DNA from: Bacteroidota bacterium
GTDB taxonomy: Bacteria > Bacteroidota > Bacteroidia > Flavobacteriales > Schleiferiaceae
NCBI GenBank assembly: GCA_024742495.1
Contig: JANSYJ010000005.1
Span: 124,001 to 188,000, forward strand
DNA: 64,000 bases
Direction of reading: 5' to 3'
In this document: positions 7,729 to 16,073 of the stretch, piece by piece
Layout: each line of letters opens with the position of its first letter
Numbering within the stretch: position 1 is the first letter of the stretch
The notes under the pieces: generated by a model
Databases searched by the model: none
What the model was told of the DNA's origin: nothing
Seen by the model: the letters and a program-made list of their open reading frames with translations, nothing else
Position numbers and translations under genes: made by a program

Positions 7729-9437
7729 TGAAGAAAAGAAGAGACTTAGTTCGTTTTGCCCTTTTTGCAGGAATTCTTATTCTCCTGAACTTCATTGGTA
7801 GCCTTAAATTTTTCCGGATTGATTTAACCGCGGAAGGCCGCTATTCTCTGTCTGAAGCCACCATTCAATTATTGGAAAGCTTCGACGATGTGATTTTGGT
7901 TAAAGTTTATTTAGATGGAGAGTTCCCGGCAGGATTTCAGCGTATGCAGCTGGAGACTAAGCAAATGCTAGATGAGTTTCGTGCCTATAATCCCAATATT
8001 CAATACACTTTTATTGATCCCACTGCGAATGCTACGGAGCAGGAAACACAAACCTTGTTTCAGCAATTGCAAACCAAGGGCCTAAAACCCTATCAACTAT
8101 CCATGAATCAGGATGGTGGTAGTGCAGTGAAAACGATATTCCCTGGGGCGATATTGAGTTATGGCGAGAATGAAATTCCAACCTTACTGCTCAAGGACCA
8201 ACTGGGCATAGCACCGGAGCAGCAGATAAATAGCAGCATTGAAAACCTTGAGTTTAGTTTAGCTAATTCTATTCGTGGTTTAGTAAGTCGGAGGAAACCA
8301 CTAGTGGGATTTCTGCAAGGTCATGAGGAGCTCGGTCCGATGGATGTAGCCGATTTTGCCCGGGAATTAAGCACTAATTATCAGATCAATAAATTTAACA
8401 TTCGTGAATTTAAGAGCGATTCTACCGGTCAGGATTTAAGTCTCGCCGAGCAGCAAAACCGAATGAATCGCTTTGATGCTTTAATCATTGCAAAGCCGCA
8501 AAAAGCTTTCAATGACTTGGATAAATATCTGCTCGATCAGTATGTTATGAATGGCGGTAAAACCATCTGGTTATTAGATGGAGCTGAAGCATCTATGGAT
8601 AGCCTTAGCGCTAAGTCACAATTTATGAGCTTACCGCTTTTCGACCGTTTGCAACTCAACGATTTACTCTTTAAATATGGCGTGCGGGTAAATACGGATT
8701 TGGTCGGCGATCTTGTAGCAGCGGGGGTTAATGATCAACGAAAAGTGCGCCCATGGATATATTTTCCCATGGTGATGGCACAGAGCAAACATCCCATAGT
8801 TAAGGATCTAAATGCAGTTTGGATGCGCTTTGCTTCTAGCTTAGACACGGTAAGTGCGTCTGGGGTGAAGAAGACGATAATTTTGCGTTCATCGCCCTAT
8901 AGCGTGCGTAGGCCAACACCTCATATAGTGAGTCTGGCCGATTTATATCAGGCCCCACCAAGAGAACGTTTTCGCGAGCAAGGAGTGCCTTTGGGGATTT
9001 TATTAGAAGGGAAGTTTCAATCGCTATTTACTAATCGCATAAAGCCTAGAGAGGGAGGGGAGCCGCTGAAAATGCGCGAGACCAGCCCCGAAAACCAAAT
9101 GCTGATTATTGGCGATGGCGATGTTATTCAAAATCAACTGAACGTTGTAAATCCCAATATTCAGAAAGGAATGCCACTTCCTTTGGGTTACGATCAATAT
9201 ACAGGAACCCAATATGGTAATAAGGACTTATTGGTAAATGCCATTGATTATATGCTAGATGACAGCGGTCTAATAGAAATTCGTTCTCGAGAATTAAAAA
9301 TCCGTTTGTTAGATTTAACCAAAGCCAAAAAGCAACGCTTAAGCTGGCAATTAGTCAATACTTTAATTCCTACAATTTCCATTTTGCTTTTAGCAGTGGT
9401 AAATTATTATTGGCGTCGAAGGAAATATCTCAAATAG
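7728..9437 (+). CDS. gldG: Gliding motility-associated ABC transporter auxiliary protein GldG
   Basis: A 569-residue membrane-anchored protein with an N-terminal transmembrane segment (FALFAGILILLNFIGSL) and a C-terminal one (LIPTISILLLAVVNYYW) ending in basic residues. Between them is the periplasmic ABC_transp_aux region: FRIDLTAEGRYSLSEAT, PLVGFLQGHEEL, and FDALIIAKPQKAFNDLDKYLLDQYVMNGG with the LLDGAEA strand. I use the ATG at 7728 rather than 7722, because it forms a TGATG overlap with gldF and gives the usual MKKRRD start. It partners GldF in the gliding-associated ABC transporter; the exported substrate is unknown. Confidence 0.93.
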   Translation: MKKRRDLVRFALFAGILILLNFIGSLKFFRIDLTAEGRYSLSEATIQLLESFDDVILVKVYLDGEFPAGFQRMQLETKQMLDEFRAYNPNIQYTFIDPTANATEQETQTLFQQLQTKGLKPYQLSMNQDGGSAVKTIFPGAILSYGENEIPTLLLKDQLGIAPEQQINSSIENLEFSLANSIRGLVSRRKPLVGFLQGHEELGPMDVADFARELSTNYQINKFNIREFKSDSTGQDLSLAEQQNRMNRFDALIIAKPQKAFNDLDKYLLDQYVMNGGKTIWLLDGAEASMDSLSAKSQFMSLPLFDRLQLNDLLFKYGVRVNTDLVGDLVAAGVNDQRKVRPWIYFPMVMAQSKHPIVKDLNAVWMRFASSLDTVSASGVKKTIILRSSPYSVRRPTPHIVSLADLYQAPPRERFREQGVPLGILLEGKFQSLFTNRIKPREGGEPLKMRETSPENQMLIIGDGDVIQNQLNVVNPNIQKGMPLPLGYDQYTGTQYGNKDLLVNAIDYMLDDSGLIEIRSRELKIRLLDLTKAKKQRLSWQLVNTLIPTISILLLAVVNYYWRRRKYLK

Positions 9438-9439
9438 AA

Positions 9440-10465
9440 ATGAAAAAGAATCTTCTCTACTTAATAGTTTTTGTGATTTTACTGCTGGTAGCAGGTTATT
9501 TTATTTCTCAAGATAGTGGGAAAAGTACCCTAGAGGGGCCAGAGAACTATGCCTTTGCGATTAAGGATACCGCTTCAATCGACAAAATTATCATCACCGA
9601 TAAAACACCTAACCAATCTGTTTTAAAGCGCAGTTCAGATGGGTGGATTTTAAATGATGAATACCCCGTTCGTAGAGATGGAATTGAAATTTTGTTAGAA
9701 ACCTTGTACCGGATGGAGATGAAAAACTTCCTTCCGCAAAGAATAGTGCCGGAAGTTGAGAAGCAACTCGCCGTATATGGAAAACAAGTGCGCATTTACC
9801 AAAATGGTGAGTTAAGCAAGGCGATGATTGTAGGAACTCCCATCCCCAGTGAGATGGGCACCTACATGAAACTCGAAGATGGCGATTTGCCCTATGCCGT
9901 TCATATTCCTGGCTTTAATGGCTTTTTAAATACGCGGTTTATTTCCGAATCATACCTCTGGCGCTCCCGAAGCTTAGTGCGCATGAAGCCACGAAGCATT
10001 AAAGAAGTAGAATTAATTTATCCCGATTCTTTAGGGGCAAGCTTTAAGCTGACAGTTTTCTCTACCGATAGCATGTACCTTACAAATTTGGCAACTAATG
10101 AAATCGTTCCAAATTTCTCCCAACTAAAAGGTCAGCTCTTGCTAGCCGCCTGCGGCAGTTTAAAGGCGGAAGGGGAAATCTTACCTTCTGATCCCATTTT
10201 TGCCCGTAGAGATTCCTTGTTGGCCTCCACGCCGGCATTTACCCTGAAAGTGCGCAGCAAGGGCGGTGATGAGCGAAAAATCAGAGCTTATCGCATAAAG
10301 GCTGCTCCCGAGACTATTGACTACGATGATCCGAATTCCTTCTTTGATCCCGATCGTTTACATGGCTTTGTAAATGAAGATCGAATGGTGCTGCTTCAAT
10401 ATTATGGACTGCGGAATGTGCTTAAATCAAGTCAAGATTTAATGCTAGAAACTACCGCACCGTAA
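9440..10465 (+). CDS. DUF4340-like membrane-anchored protein downstream of gldG
   Basis: About 341 residues from the ATG at 9440, which follows the gldG stop by 2 bp; the track start at 9410 lies inside gldG. It has an N-terminal membrane anchor (NLLYLIVFVILLLVAGYFI) and then a periplasmic region with DTASIDKIIITDKTP and DGWILNDEYPVRRDGIEILLETLYRMEMK. This is the layout of DUF4340 proteins, which sit next to GldG-like ABC auxiliary genes in many bacteria. It is the last gene of the operon and precedes dnaN. I infer that it is an accessory part of the GldFG transporter; no direct functional evidence is visible. Confidence 0.7.
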   Translation: MKKNLLYLIVFVILLLVAGYFISQDSGKSTLEGPENYAFAIKDTASIDKIIITDKTPNQSVLKRSSDGWILNDEYPVRRDGIEILLETLYRMEMKNFLPQRIVPEVEKQLAVYGKQVRIYQNGELSKAMIVGTPIPSEMGTYMKLEDGDLPYAVHIPGFNGFLNTRFISESYLWRSRSLVRMKPRSIKEVELIYPDSLGASFKLTVFSTDSMYLTNLATNEIVPNFSQLKGQLLLAACGSLKAEGEILPSDPIFARRDSLLASTPAFTLKVRSKGGDERKIRAYRIKAAPETIDYDDPNSFFDPDRLHGFVNEDRMVLLQYYGLRNVLKSSQDLMLETTAP

Positions 10466-10470
10466 TTTTT

Positions 10471-10512
10471 CAAATATACAAGGAGGCTGCCACATGGAAG
10501 TGGCTATATTTG
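10471..10512 (+). promoter_or_regulatory. Nested inverted repeat containing the dnaN -7 box
   Basis: CAAATATA (10471-10478) pairs with TATATTTG (10505-10512), and inside it GCCAC (10489-10493) pairs with GTGGC (10500-10504) around a 6-nt loop. The right outer arm TATATTTG is also a perfect -7 box (TAnnTTTG), 29 nt before the dnaN ATG. The element starts 5 bp after the stop of the DUF4340-like gene. It may combine termination of that operon with the dnaN promoter. Confidence 0.5.
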
Positions 10513-10541
10513 TAGCCTAAAATTCATTCAAAAGCGGATTT

Positions 10542-11663
10542 ATGAAATTCATCGTTTCCAGCGGAGCCTTGCTCAAGCAGTTGCAAATTGTGGGTGGCGT
10601 GCTCAACAATAACAACACCTTACCGATTCTCGATAATTTCCTTCTTCAGCTAGAAGGGTCCGAATTAAGTATCTCAGCTTCTGACTTGGAGTCTACCATT
10701 AAATCTACCTTGGAAGTGCAAGGGGATGAGAATGGTATTGCTGCCGTTCCAGCGCGTTTACTTTTAGATGGATTAAAGGCATTACCCGAACAGCCGGTTA
10801 CTTTTACGACTGATGAAAGTAGCATGACGGTAGAGATTTCTTCCGACTACGGTCGCTACAGTTTAGCCTTTGTTGAGGGTGATGAGTTTCCACAACTTCC
10901 AGAGATGGAGGACGTGAGTACTACTACCATTTCAGGTGAAATCTTAGCTACGGCAATAAATAAAACTCTTTTTGCAGCAGGAAACGACGATTTACGTCCG
11001 GTAATGTCTGGCGTGTTCTTCCAGTTTAGCAGTGAGAATATCACTTTCGTTGCTACTGATGCTCATAAATTAGTGCGTTATCGCCGCAATGATATTCAAG
11101 CCGACCAAACGGCGGAGTTCATTATGCCGCGCAAGCCCCTTACCATATTAAAAACAACCCTTGCCAGCCAAGGTGATGATGTTAAGATTCATTACAACGA
11201 AACTAATGCTCGTTTTGAGTTTGATAACATCGTGCTAAGCAGCCGATTAATTGATGGCAAGTATCCAAATTATGAGGCGGTTATCCCGAAGGATAATCCC
11301 AATGTTTTGGAAATTGAAAGGACTAAGTTTTTAAGCTCCGCCAAGCGCGTTGCCATTTTCTCCAATAAAACCACGCATCAGGTTCGACTAAAAATGGCTG
11401 GTAGTGAGTTGCAAATGATGGCCGAAGATGTAGATTTCTCGAATAGGGCTCATGAAAGATTGACCTGTAACTATCAGGGAGAGGATATGGAGATTGGCTT
11501 TAATTCTCGCTTTTTAACTGAGATGCTTACAAACCTCGATTCCGACAATATCCATCTAGAGATGTCTGCTCCGAATCGTGCTGGTATCATTCTTCCAGCG
11601 GATGCCTTGGAGGAAGGAGAGGATGTACTGATGCTGGTGATGCCAGTGATGTTAAATTCCTAA
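10542..11663 (+). CDS. dnaN: DNA polymerase III beta subunit (sliding clamp)
   Basis: A 373-residue clamp of normal length with the three-domain layout. The N-terminus MKFIVSSGALLKQLQIVGGVLNNNNTLPILDNFLL is characteristic, followed by SDLESTIKSTLEV, then GRYSLAFVEGDEFPQLP in domain 1, VFFQFSSENITFVATDAHKLVRY in domain 2, and a C-terminal MLVMPVMLNS that matches the family's PMR-like end. It forms the ring that tethers DNA polymerase III. It has its own candidate promoter and is not beside dnaA here, which is usual in Bacteroidota where dnaN is often next to gldG. Confidence 0.97.
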   Translation: MKFIVSSGALLKQLQIVGGVLNNNNTLPILDNFLLQLEGSELSISASDLESTIKSTLEVQGDENGIAAVPARLLLDGLKALPEQPVTFTTDESSMTVEISSDYGRYSLAFVEGDEFPQLPEMEDVSTTTISGEILATAINKTLFAAGNDDLRPVMSGVFFQFSSENITFVATDAHKLVRYRRNDIQADQTAEFIMPRKPLTILKTTLASQGDDVKIHYNETNARFEFDNIVLSSRLIDGKYPNYEAVIPKDNPNVLEIERTKFLSSAKRVAIFSNKTTHQVRLKMAGSELQMMAEDVDFSNRAHERLTCNYQGEDMEIGFNSRFLTEMLTNLDSDNIHLEMSAPNRAGIILPADALEEGEDVLMLVMPVMLNS

Positions 11664-11672
11664 GTCTTAAAA

Positions 11673-12326
11673 ATGGGAGTGCTCATCCTCGGTGATGTGC
11701 ATGGCTGTTATTACACCCTCAAGTCATTGCTCCGAGAGCATTGGAACCCTGAGGAAGATCAGCTTGTATTGATTGGTGACCTTATCAATAAGGGCCCTCA
11801 TTCGGCCAGAACTTTTAAATATTGGCTAAAACTAAAGGAACAATATCCCTCCAGGGTTTACTGTATTCGTGGAAATCATGAACAGTGGTTTCTAGATGCC
11901 TATCGGGAAAAAGAAAAAACTAAAGCCTATCTACAGCTTTGCTCCGAATTTGAGGAACGATCATTAAGGCCGGCAGAAGTAGCTACGGAAATCGGTCAAA
12001 TGCCGCTGCATTTCGAAAATGACTATTTGTTTGTTAGTCATGCAGGAGTATCCGAAGCTACGCTCGATCCATTCGATACCAGGCATGCTTCGGGGGTCTT
12101 AAAGAACCGTAAGGCTTTAAAGTCTTTGAGGAAAATTCAAGTAATTGGGCATACCATCATAGATCGGGATAAACCCTTATTTAAGGCCAGTGAAAATGCT
12201 TGGTATGTGGATACTGGAGCTTGGTGCAGAAAATATCTAAGTGCCTTAAACTTCCAATCTGAAAAAATTGCTCCGCGAATCCTTCAAGTTCCAACTAAGA
12301 AGAAGGATAAATCTAAACTCAACTAA
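11673..12326 (+). CDS. Metallophosphoesterase, PP2A/ApaH-like serine/threonine phosphatase family
   Basis: A 217-residue calcineurin-like phosphoesterase with the metal-binding motifs in order: GDVHG (7-11), GDLINKG (35-41), GNHE (67-70), SHAG (122-125) and GHTI near 158. These give the full di-metal site of the bacterial PP2A-like/Ap4A hydrolase group. The natural substrate, whether a phosphoprotein or a dinucleoside polyphosphate, cannot be told from sequence. It starts 9 bp after dnaN and ends 11 bp before a barrel gene, so the three may be cotranscribed. The lysine-rich tail (KKKDKSKLN) is a small addition. Confidence 0.85.
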   Translation: MGVLILGDVHGCYYTLKSLLREHWNPEEDQLVLIGDLINKGPHSARTFKYWLKLKEQYPSRVYCIRGNHEQWFLDAYREKEKTKAYLQLCSEFEERSLRPAEVATEIGQMPLHFENDYLFVSHAGVSEATLDPFDTRHASGVLKNRKALKSLRKIQVIGHTIIDRDKPLFKASENAWYVDTGAWCRKYLSALNFQSEKIAPRILQVPTKKKDKSKLN

Positions 12327-12337
12327 TCAAAATCGCC

Positions 12338-12895
12338 ATGAAAACTTTTAAATTTTTTGTAATCCTTTTTGCCTTTTTTGGTGCTAGCAATCTTCAGGCT
12401 CAGTTTAAATCAGGGGAAATTTTTGGTGGGGCCTCCTTGGGTTTAATTCCTCAAGGAACCGGTGATTTCACCATTCCTCCCATTGGCTTAATGGCTGAGT
12501 ATGCTATTAATAAAAATATGGTTGGTGGCTTCTACGCGGGCTACTCAAGTGCCGAAAATCAAAGTGACATCTTTAACTTAAAATGGAGAGATAACTTCAT
12601 CATTGTTGGTATTCGTGGAAGCTACAATTATGAGCTTGTTAAGAATTTTGATGTTTATGCCGGTGGTTTTTTTGGCTATTCAGTTGCTTCCAGTGTTTTA
12701 ATTGAAGGAGACTGGCCTTTAGGTACAAACCTTTTAGGTTTAGCGGTAAACGATACTCGCATTGCGGCCTTTGTTGGTGCTCGGTATTTAATTGATAATC
12801 GCTTTGGAGTTTTTGGTGAACTAGGCTATGGTATAAGCTTTATCAATCTTGGTGTAACGGTTAATTTTGGCCGACATGAATTGCCATTTATGTAG
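12338..12895 (+). CDS. Small secreted outer-membrane beta-barrel protein
   Basis: A 185-residue protein with signal peptide MKTFKFFVILFAFFGASNLQAQ and then short aromatic/glycine-rich strands (GEIFGGASLGLIPQG, MVGGFYAGYSSAEN, IIVGIRGSYNYELV, IAAFVGARYLIDNRFGVFGELGYG). This fits an eight-stranded OmpA/OmpW-size barrel of the OMP_b-brl family. The last residues VTVNFGRHELPFM look like a terminal strand with a short extension. Function unknown; no catalytic motif. Confidence 0.75.
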   Translation: MKTFKFFVILFAFFGASNLQAQFKSGEIFGGASLGLIPQGTGDFTIPPIGLMAEYAINKNMVGGFYAGYSSAENQSDIFNLKWRDNFIIVGIRGSYNYELVKNFDVYAGGFFGYSVASSVLIEGDWPLGTNLLGLAVNDTRIAAFVGARYLIDNRFGVFGELGYGISFINLGVTVNFGRHELPFM

Positions 12896-12930
12896 ATCGG
12901 GTCAATTCTAAAGCCCAGCCCATACTTTTT

Positions 12931-12957
12931 TTTGACCGGTCATAAGCCGTACCTTTG
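12931..12957 (+). promoter_or_regulatory. Candidate pruA promoter (TTTG ... TACCTTTG)
   Basis: TTTG at 12931-12934 and a perfect -7 box TACCTTTG at 12950-12957 lie upstream of the pruA ATG at 12990. The 15-nt spacing is shorter than the usual 17-23, so the -33 assignment is less secure than the -7 box. Confidence 0.55.
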
Positions 12958-12989
12958 TGCTGCTTTTTTAACCTCTTAAAAATTTAATA

Positions 12990-14627
12990 ATGGATAAAGG
13001 CTTTTACAAAGTTCCCGTGGCTATAAATGAGCCCATAAAATCCTATGCTCCTGGAACATCAGAACGCGCGGAAGTGCAAGCAGCATACGATAAAATGTGG
13101 GCTGAGTCTCTAGATATTCCCATGGTCATTAATGGTAAGCAAGTTCGCACTGCCAAAACGATGCGCGTTCTTCCTCCTCATGATCATCAGCATAATGTAG
13201 GATCTTTTCATTTTGGTGAAACACAGCATGTTCATGATGCTATCAATGCTGCATTAGAAGCCAAGGAAGCTTGGGAAGGGATGTCTTGGGCGAATCGCTC
13301 TGCCATATTTTTAAAAGCAGCTGATCTTGTAGCTGGGCCATACCGGGCACGCATTAATGCAGCCACTATGATTCAGCAGTCGAAAACAATTTTTCAAGCA
13401 GAAATTGATGCGGCTTGTGAATTTGCAGATTTCTTGCGCTTTAATGTGCAGTATGCAACCGAGATTTACCAAGAGCAGCCTTATACCCACTCGCATTCAA
13501 CTTTGTGGAATCGCGTTGATTATCGTCCATTAGAAGGATTCACCTTTGCTATTACCCCCTTTAACTTTACGGCCATCGCTGGTAACCTTCCAAGTTGTAT
13601 GGCTATGATGGGGAATACGGTAGTATGGAAACCATCACTTAGCCAAATGTACTCCGCGCACATCGTGATGGAGATTTTTGAAGAAGCTGGTGTTCCTCCA
13701 GGGGTAATCAATATGATTGCCACCGATCCACAGGAAACGGCGGATATCGTATTTGGTCACCCAGATTTTTCAGGCTTACATTATACCGGTTCTACCACGG
13801 TGTTCCAAGATATTTGGAAAACCATCGGAAGCAATATAAACAAGTATAAAACCTACCCACGTATCGTTGGTGAAACAGGAGGTAAGGATTTTGTAATGGT
13901 ACACCGAAGTTCCAAAGTGCAACAAGTAGTTACGGCATTAGTACGCGGCTCCTTTGAATTTCAAGGTCAAAAATGTAGCGCAGCCTCTCGTGCTTATATT
14001 CCAAGTAATATGTGGCCAGCGGTTAAGCAAGGTCTTATAGATACCATGTCGGAATTAAAAATGGGTAGCCCGAGGGATTTTGAAAACTTCATTACCGCAG
14101 TTATCCATGAGGCTTCCTTTGATAAGCTGGCAGGCTATCTCGACCAGGCTAAGGCTGATGCTAATGCAGAGATTATAGCGGGTGGTAATTACGATAAATC
14201 TAAAGGTTACTTCGTGGAGCCTACGGTAATCGTTACTACCGACCCTAAGTATAAAACTATGGAGGAGGAGCTTTTTGGCCCCGTACTTACTATATATGTA
14301 TATCCAGAAGATCAGTACGAGGAAACCTTGAAGCTGGTGGATGAAACTTCACCCTACGCCTTGACAGGGGCATTGTTTTCACAAGATCGCTATGCTCTAG
14401 AAGTAGGGGAGCGCGCTTTGCGCAATGCAGCTGGTAACTTCTATATTAATGATAAGCCTACTGGAGCGGTTGTTGGACAACAGCCTTTTGGAGGGGCACG
14501 TGCTTCCGGTACAAACGATAAAGCAGGATCAAAGCAGAACCTATACCGCTGGGTGAGCCCAAGGTTAATCAAAGAAACCTTGGTAACACCAGAGCATTAT
14601 GGGTATCCATTTCTAGCGAAAGACTAG
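12990..14627 (+). CDS. pruA: L-glutamate gamma-semialdehyde (delta-1-pyrroline-5-carboxylate) dehydrogenase
   Basis: A 545-residue aldehyde dehydrogenase that oxidises glutamate semialdehyde to glutamate with NAD+, the second step of proline breakdown. The catalytic Cys (about residue 329) lies in FEFQGQKCSAASRAY and the general-base Glu (about 294) in IVGETGGKDFVMVH. The segments GFTFAITPFNFTAIAGNLP and TGALFSQDRYA are specific to the stand-alone eukaryote-like P5CDH group found in Bacteroidota. There is no proline dehydrogenase gene in the window. It is a single-gene unit with its own promoter and a strong terminator. Cytosolic. Confidence 0.96.
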   Translation: MDKGFYKVPVAINEPIKSYAPGTSERAEVQAAYDKMWAESLDIPMVINGKQVRTAKTMRVLPPHDHQHNVGSFHFGETQHVHDAINAALEAKEAWEGMSWANRSAIFLKAADLVAGPYRARINAATMIQQSKTIFQAEIDAACEFADFLRFNVQYATEIYQEQPYTHSHSTLWNRVDYRPLEGFTFAITPFNFTAIAGNLPSCMAMMGNTVVWKPSLSQMYSAHIVMEIFEEAGVPPGVINMIATDPQETADIVFGHPDFSGLHYTGSTTVFQDIWKTIGSNINKYKTYPRIVGETGGKDFVMVHRSSKVQQVVTALVRGSFEFQGQKCSAASRAYIPSNMWPAVKQGLIDTMSELKMGSPRDFENFITAVIHEASFDKLAGYLDQAKADANAEIIAGGNYDKSKGYFVEPTVIVTTDPKYKTMEEELFGPVLTIYVYPEDQYEETLKLVDETSPYALTGALFSQDRYALEVGERALRNAAGNFYINDKPTGAVVGQQPFGGARASGTNDKAGSKQNLYRWVSPRLIKETLVTPEHYGYPFLAKD

Positions 14628-14636
14628 GGAATCGCC

Positions 14637-14654
14637 AATGTTATCTTAATGTTA
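14637..14654 (+). repeat. Pair of AATGTTA direct repeats, 11-bp period
   Basis: AATGTTA occurs at 14637-14643 and 14648-14654, separated by TCTT. This is the same 7+4 spacing as the larger array at 14726-14754, and the 18-bp unit differs from part of that array by one base. It begins 10 bp after the pruA stop and touches the terminator stem. It may be a secondary regulator site or a degenerate copy. Confidence 0.6.
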
Positions 14655-14686
14655 AGCCCGGGTTAACCGGGCTTTCCTTTTTTATT
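14654..14686 (+). terminator. Intrinsic terminator after pruA
   Basis: A perfect 8-bp stem, AAGCCCGG (14654-14661) and CCGGGCTT (14667-14674), surrounds the loop GTTAA and is followed by TCCTTTTTTATTT. Confidence 0.9.
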
Positions 14687-14725
14687 TAACTGATAAACAG
14701 TGATTTAGTTTACGCGGGGACATCT

Positions 14726-14754
14726 AATGTTACCTTAATGTTAATTTAATGTAA
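14726..14754 (+). promoter_or_regulatory. Array of three 7-bp direct repeats at 11-bp period (Pho-box-like geometry)
   Basis: AATGTTA (14726-14732), AATGTTA (14737-14743) and AATGTAA (14748-14754) are each separated by 4 bp. The array ends 9 bp before the -7 box TATCTTTG (14764-14771) and takes the place of a -33 element. Tandem 7-mers with 4-bp spacers next to the -10 region are the layout used by OmpR/PhoB-type response regulators. The regulator's identity is inferred from geometry only. Confidence 0.7.
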
Positions 14755-14763
14755 ATAATTCCA

Positions 14764-14771
14764 TATCTTTG
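14764..14771 (+). promoter_or_regulatory. -7 box TATCTTTG of the MORN-type gene
   Basis: Perfect TAnnTTTG box, 24 nt before the ATG at 14796. There is no TTTG at -33; that region is filled by the direct-repeat array, which suggests activator-dependent transcription. Confidence 0.65.
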
Positions 14772-14795
14772 TCGGGTAATTAAAAATCTGTAGTC

Positions 14796-15158
14796 ATGAA
14801 AAAGTTATTTGGAATCTTAATGATAGGCTTAATGATGGCGGCTACAGCGAATGCTCAAAATCCTACTTACGAGCGCGTTGGGAAACAAGTTAAAGTAACC
14901 AACTATTATGAAGGCACTGACTTGATTAAGGAAGTAGGTTTTTTCAAAGACGGCAAATCACATGGTCAATGGACCGAATTCGATCGTAACGGTGAAGTGA
15001 AAATCGAAGCTACTTATGTAGATGGTAAAAAAGAAGGTGTTTGGTTTGTTTGGTCTGAAGATCGTACAACACTTTATGAGGTAAGTTACCTTGATAACAG
15101 TGTAAACGACATTCGCTCTTGGTCACTCGATGATCGTAAGCTACACGTTGAACGTTAA
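14796..15158 (+). CDS. Small secreted MORN/YwqK-type repeat protein
   Basis: A 120-residue protein with signal peptide MKKLFGILMIGLMMAATANAQ. The mature part has MORN-like repeats: VGFFKDGKSHGQWTEFDRNGE and ATYVDGKKEGVWFVWSEDRT each follow the pattern (hydrophobic)-x-x-DGK-x-(H/E)G-x-W. Such repeats form short beta-hairpins and occur in many Bacteroidota periplasmic or surface proteins without a known activity. It is a monocistronic gene between strong terminators, preceded by an unusual array of direct repeats, so its expression is probably tightly controlled by a response regulator. Confidence 0.75.
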   Translation: MKKLFGILMIGLMMAATANAQNPTYERVGKQVKVTNYYEGTDLIKEVGFFKDGKSHGQWTEFDRNGEVKIEATYVDGKKEGVWFVWSEDRTTLYEVSYLDNSVNDIRSWSLDDRKLHVER

Positions 15159-15180
15159 ACGTATTTTTTAATAAGATTTA

Positions 15181-15212
15181 AAGGCGCGATGTTTTCACAT
15201 CGCGCCTTTTTT
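15181..15212 (+). terminator. Intrinsic terminator after the MORN-type gene
   Basis: AAGGCGCGATG (15181-15191) pairs perfectly with CATCGCGCCTT (15198-15208), giving an 11-bp GC-rich stem followed by TTTTTA. Confidence 0.92.
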
Positions 15213-15308
15213 ATATTTGAGCCTTGGCTCCGTTATGGGGCAATTTCTTTTTTAGCACCTAAACAATAGGAGGGAACTTTTTATTAATTAGCTCTAAAAG
15301 TATAAGCC

Positions 15309-16073
15309 TTGAAAGTATTACTGTCTCCAGCCAAAACCTTAAACTTTGAGAATGAGCAGACTATTGGTGAAGGAGTAGCACCACTGTTCATAGAAGAAGC
15401 CCAGAAAGTAAATAATAAACTGGCGAAACTGAGTGGCCCCAAATTAATGGAGCTGCAAAAGATTAGTAAAGATTTAGCTAAACTCAACCGACAGCGCAAT
15501 CTAGAACGGGACTTGTCGTCCCTAGCTAACACCCGCCAAGCCGCCTTGGCCTTTAAAGGTGATGTATACCTTGGCATGGAAGCCGAGCATTGGTCGGAAG
15601 CAGACATGGAATTTGCGATCCAGCATTTATGGATTTTATCCGGGCTTTATGGTATCCTAAGTCCTAATACCTTAATTGCTCCCTACCGATTGGAGATGGG
15701 AACAGCTTTAAGCATCGGGCGAAAACGGAATTTATACGCCTTTTGGAAGGATAGTTTCAAGGCCTATTTCGACGCGAATCTAGATCCGGAATTGCCTATT
15801 GTTAACCTCGCCAGTAAGGAATATGCTGAAGCCGTTTTGCAATTAAACTTGGCAAATCCAGTTATTGATGTTGAGTTTCTTGACGCATCGAATGGAGATT
15901 ATAAGATCCTATCCTTCTTCGCTAAGAAGGCCCGAGGAATGATGGCAAATTATATCGTTCAAAATCGACTAAATGATTGGAAAGAGCTAAAAGATTTTAA
16001 CTTAGCAGGGTACTATTATAACCCTAGTCGCTCTAAGGAGCGTAAACTTGTTTTCCTAAGGGATAAAAAATGA
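15309..16073 (+). CDS. yaaA: Peroxide stress protein YaaA (UPF0246/DUF328), TTG start
   Basis: A 254-residue member of the YaaA family, opening with MKVLLSPAKTLNFE, the family's signature N-terminus. Other conserved parts are FKGDVYLGMEAEHW, LSGLYGILSPNTLIAPYRLEMGT, NLASKEYAEAV and FFAKKARGMMANYIV. In E. coli YaaA limits free iron and oxidative damage during peroxide stress. The start is a TTG (TTG AAA GTA TTA); no in-frame ATG fits the family N-terminus. The stop overlaps the following barrel gene by 4 nt (ATGA). Cytosolic. Confidence 0.93.
   Translation: MKVLLSPAKTLNFENEQTIGEGVAPLFIEEAQKVNNKLAKLSGPKLMELQKISKDLAKLNRQRNLERDLSSLANTRQAALAFKGDVYLGMEAEHWSEADMEFAIQHLWILSGLYGILSPNTLIAPYRLEMGTALSIGRKRNLYAFWKDSFKAYFDANLDPELPIVNLASKEYAEAVLQLNLANPVIDVEFLDASNGDYKILSFFAKKARGMMANYIVQNRLNDWKELKDFNLAGYYYNPSRSKERKLVFLRDKK

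Noticed and set aside
15284-15607. Antisense ORF opposite yaaA and many similar ORF-track entries
   Set aside because: They are shadows of well-supported genes and have low-complexity, family-less translations.
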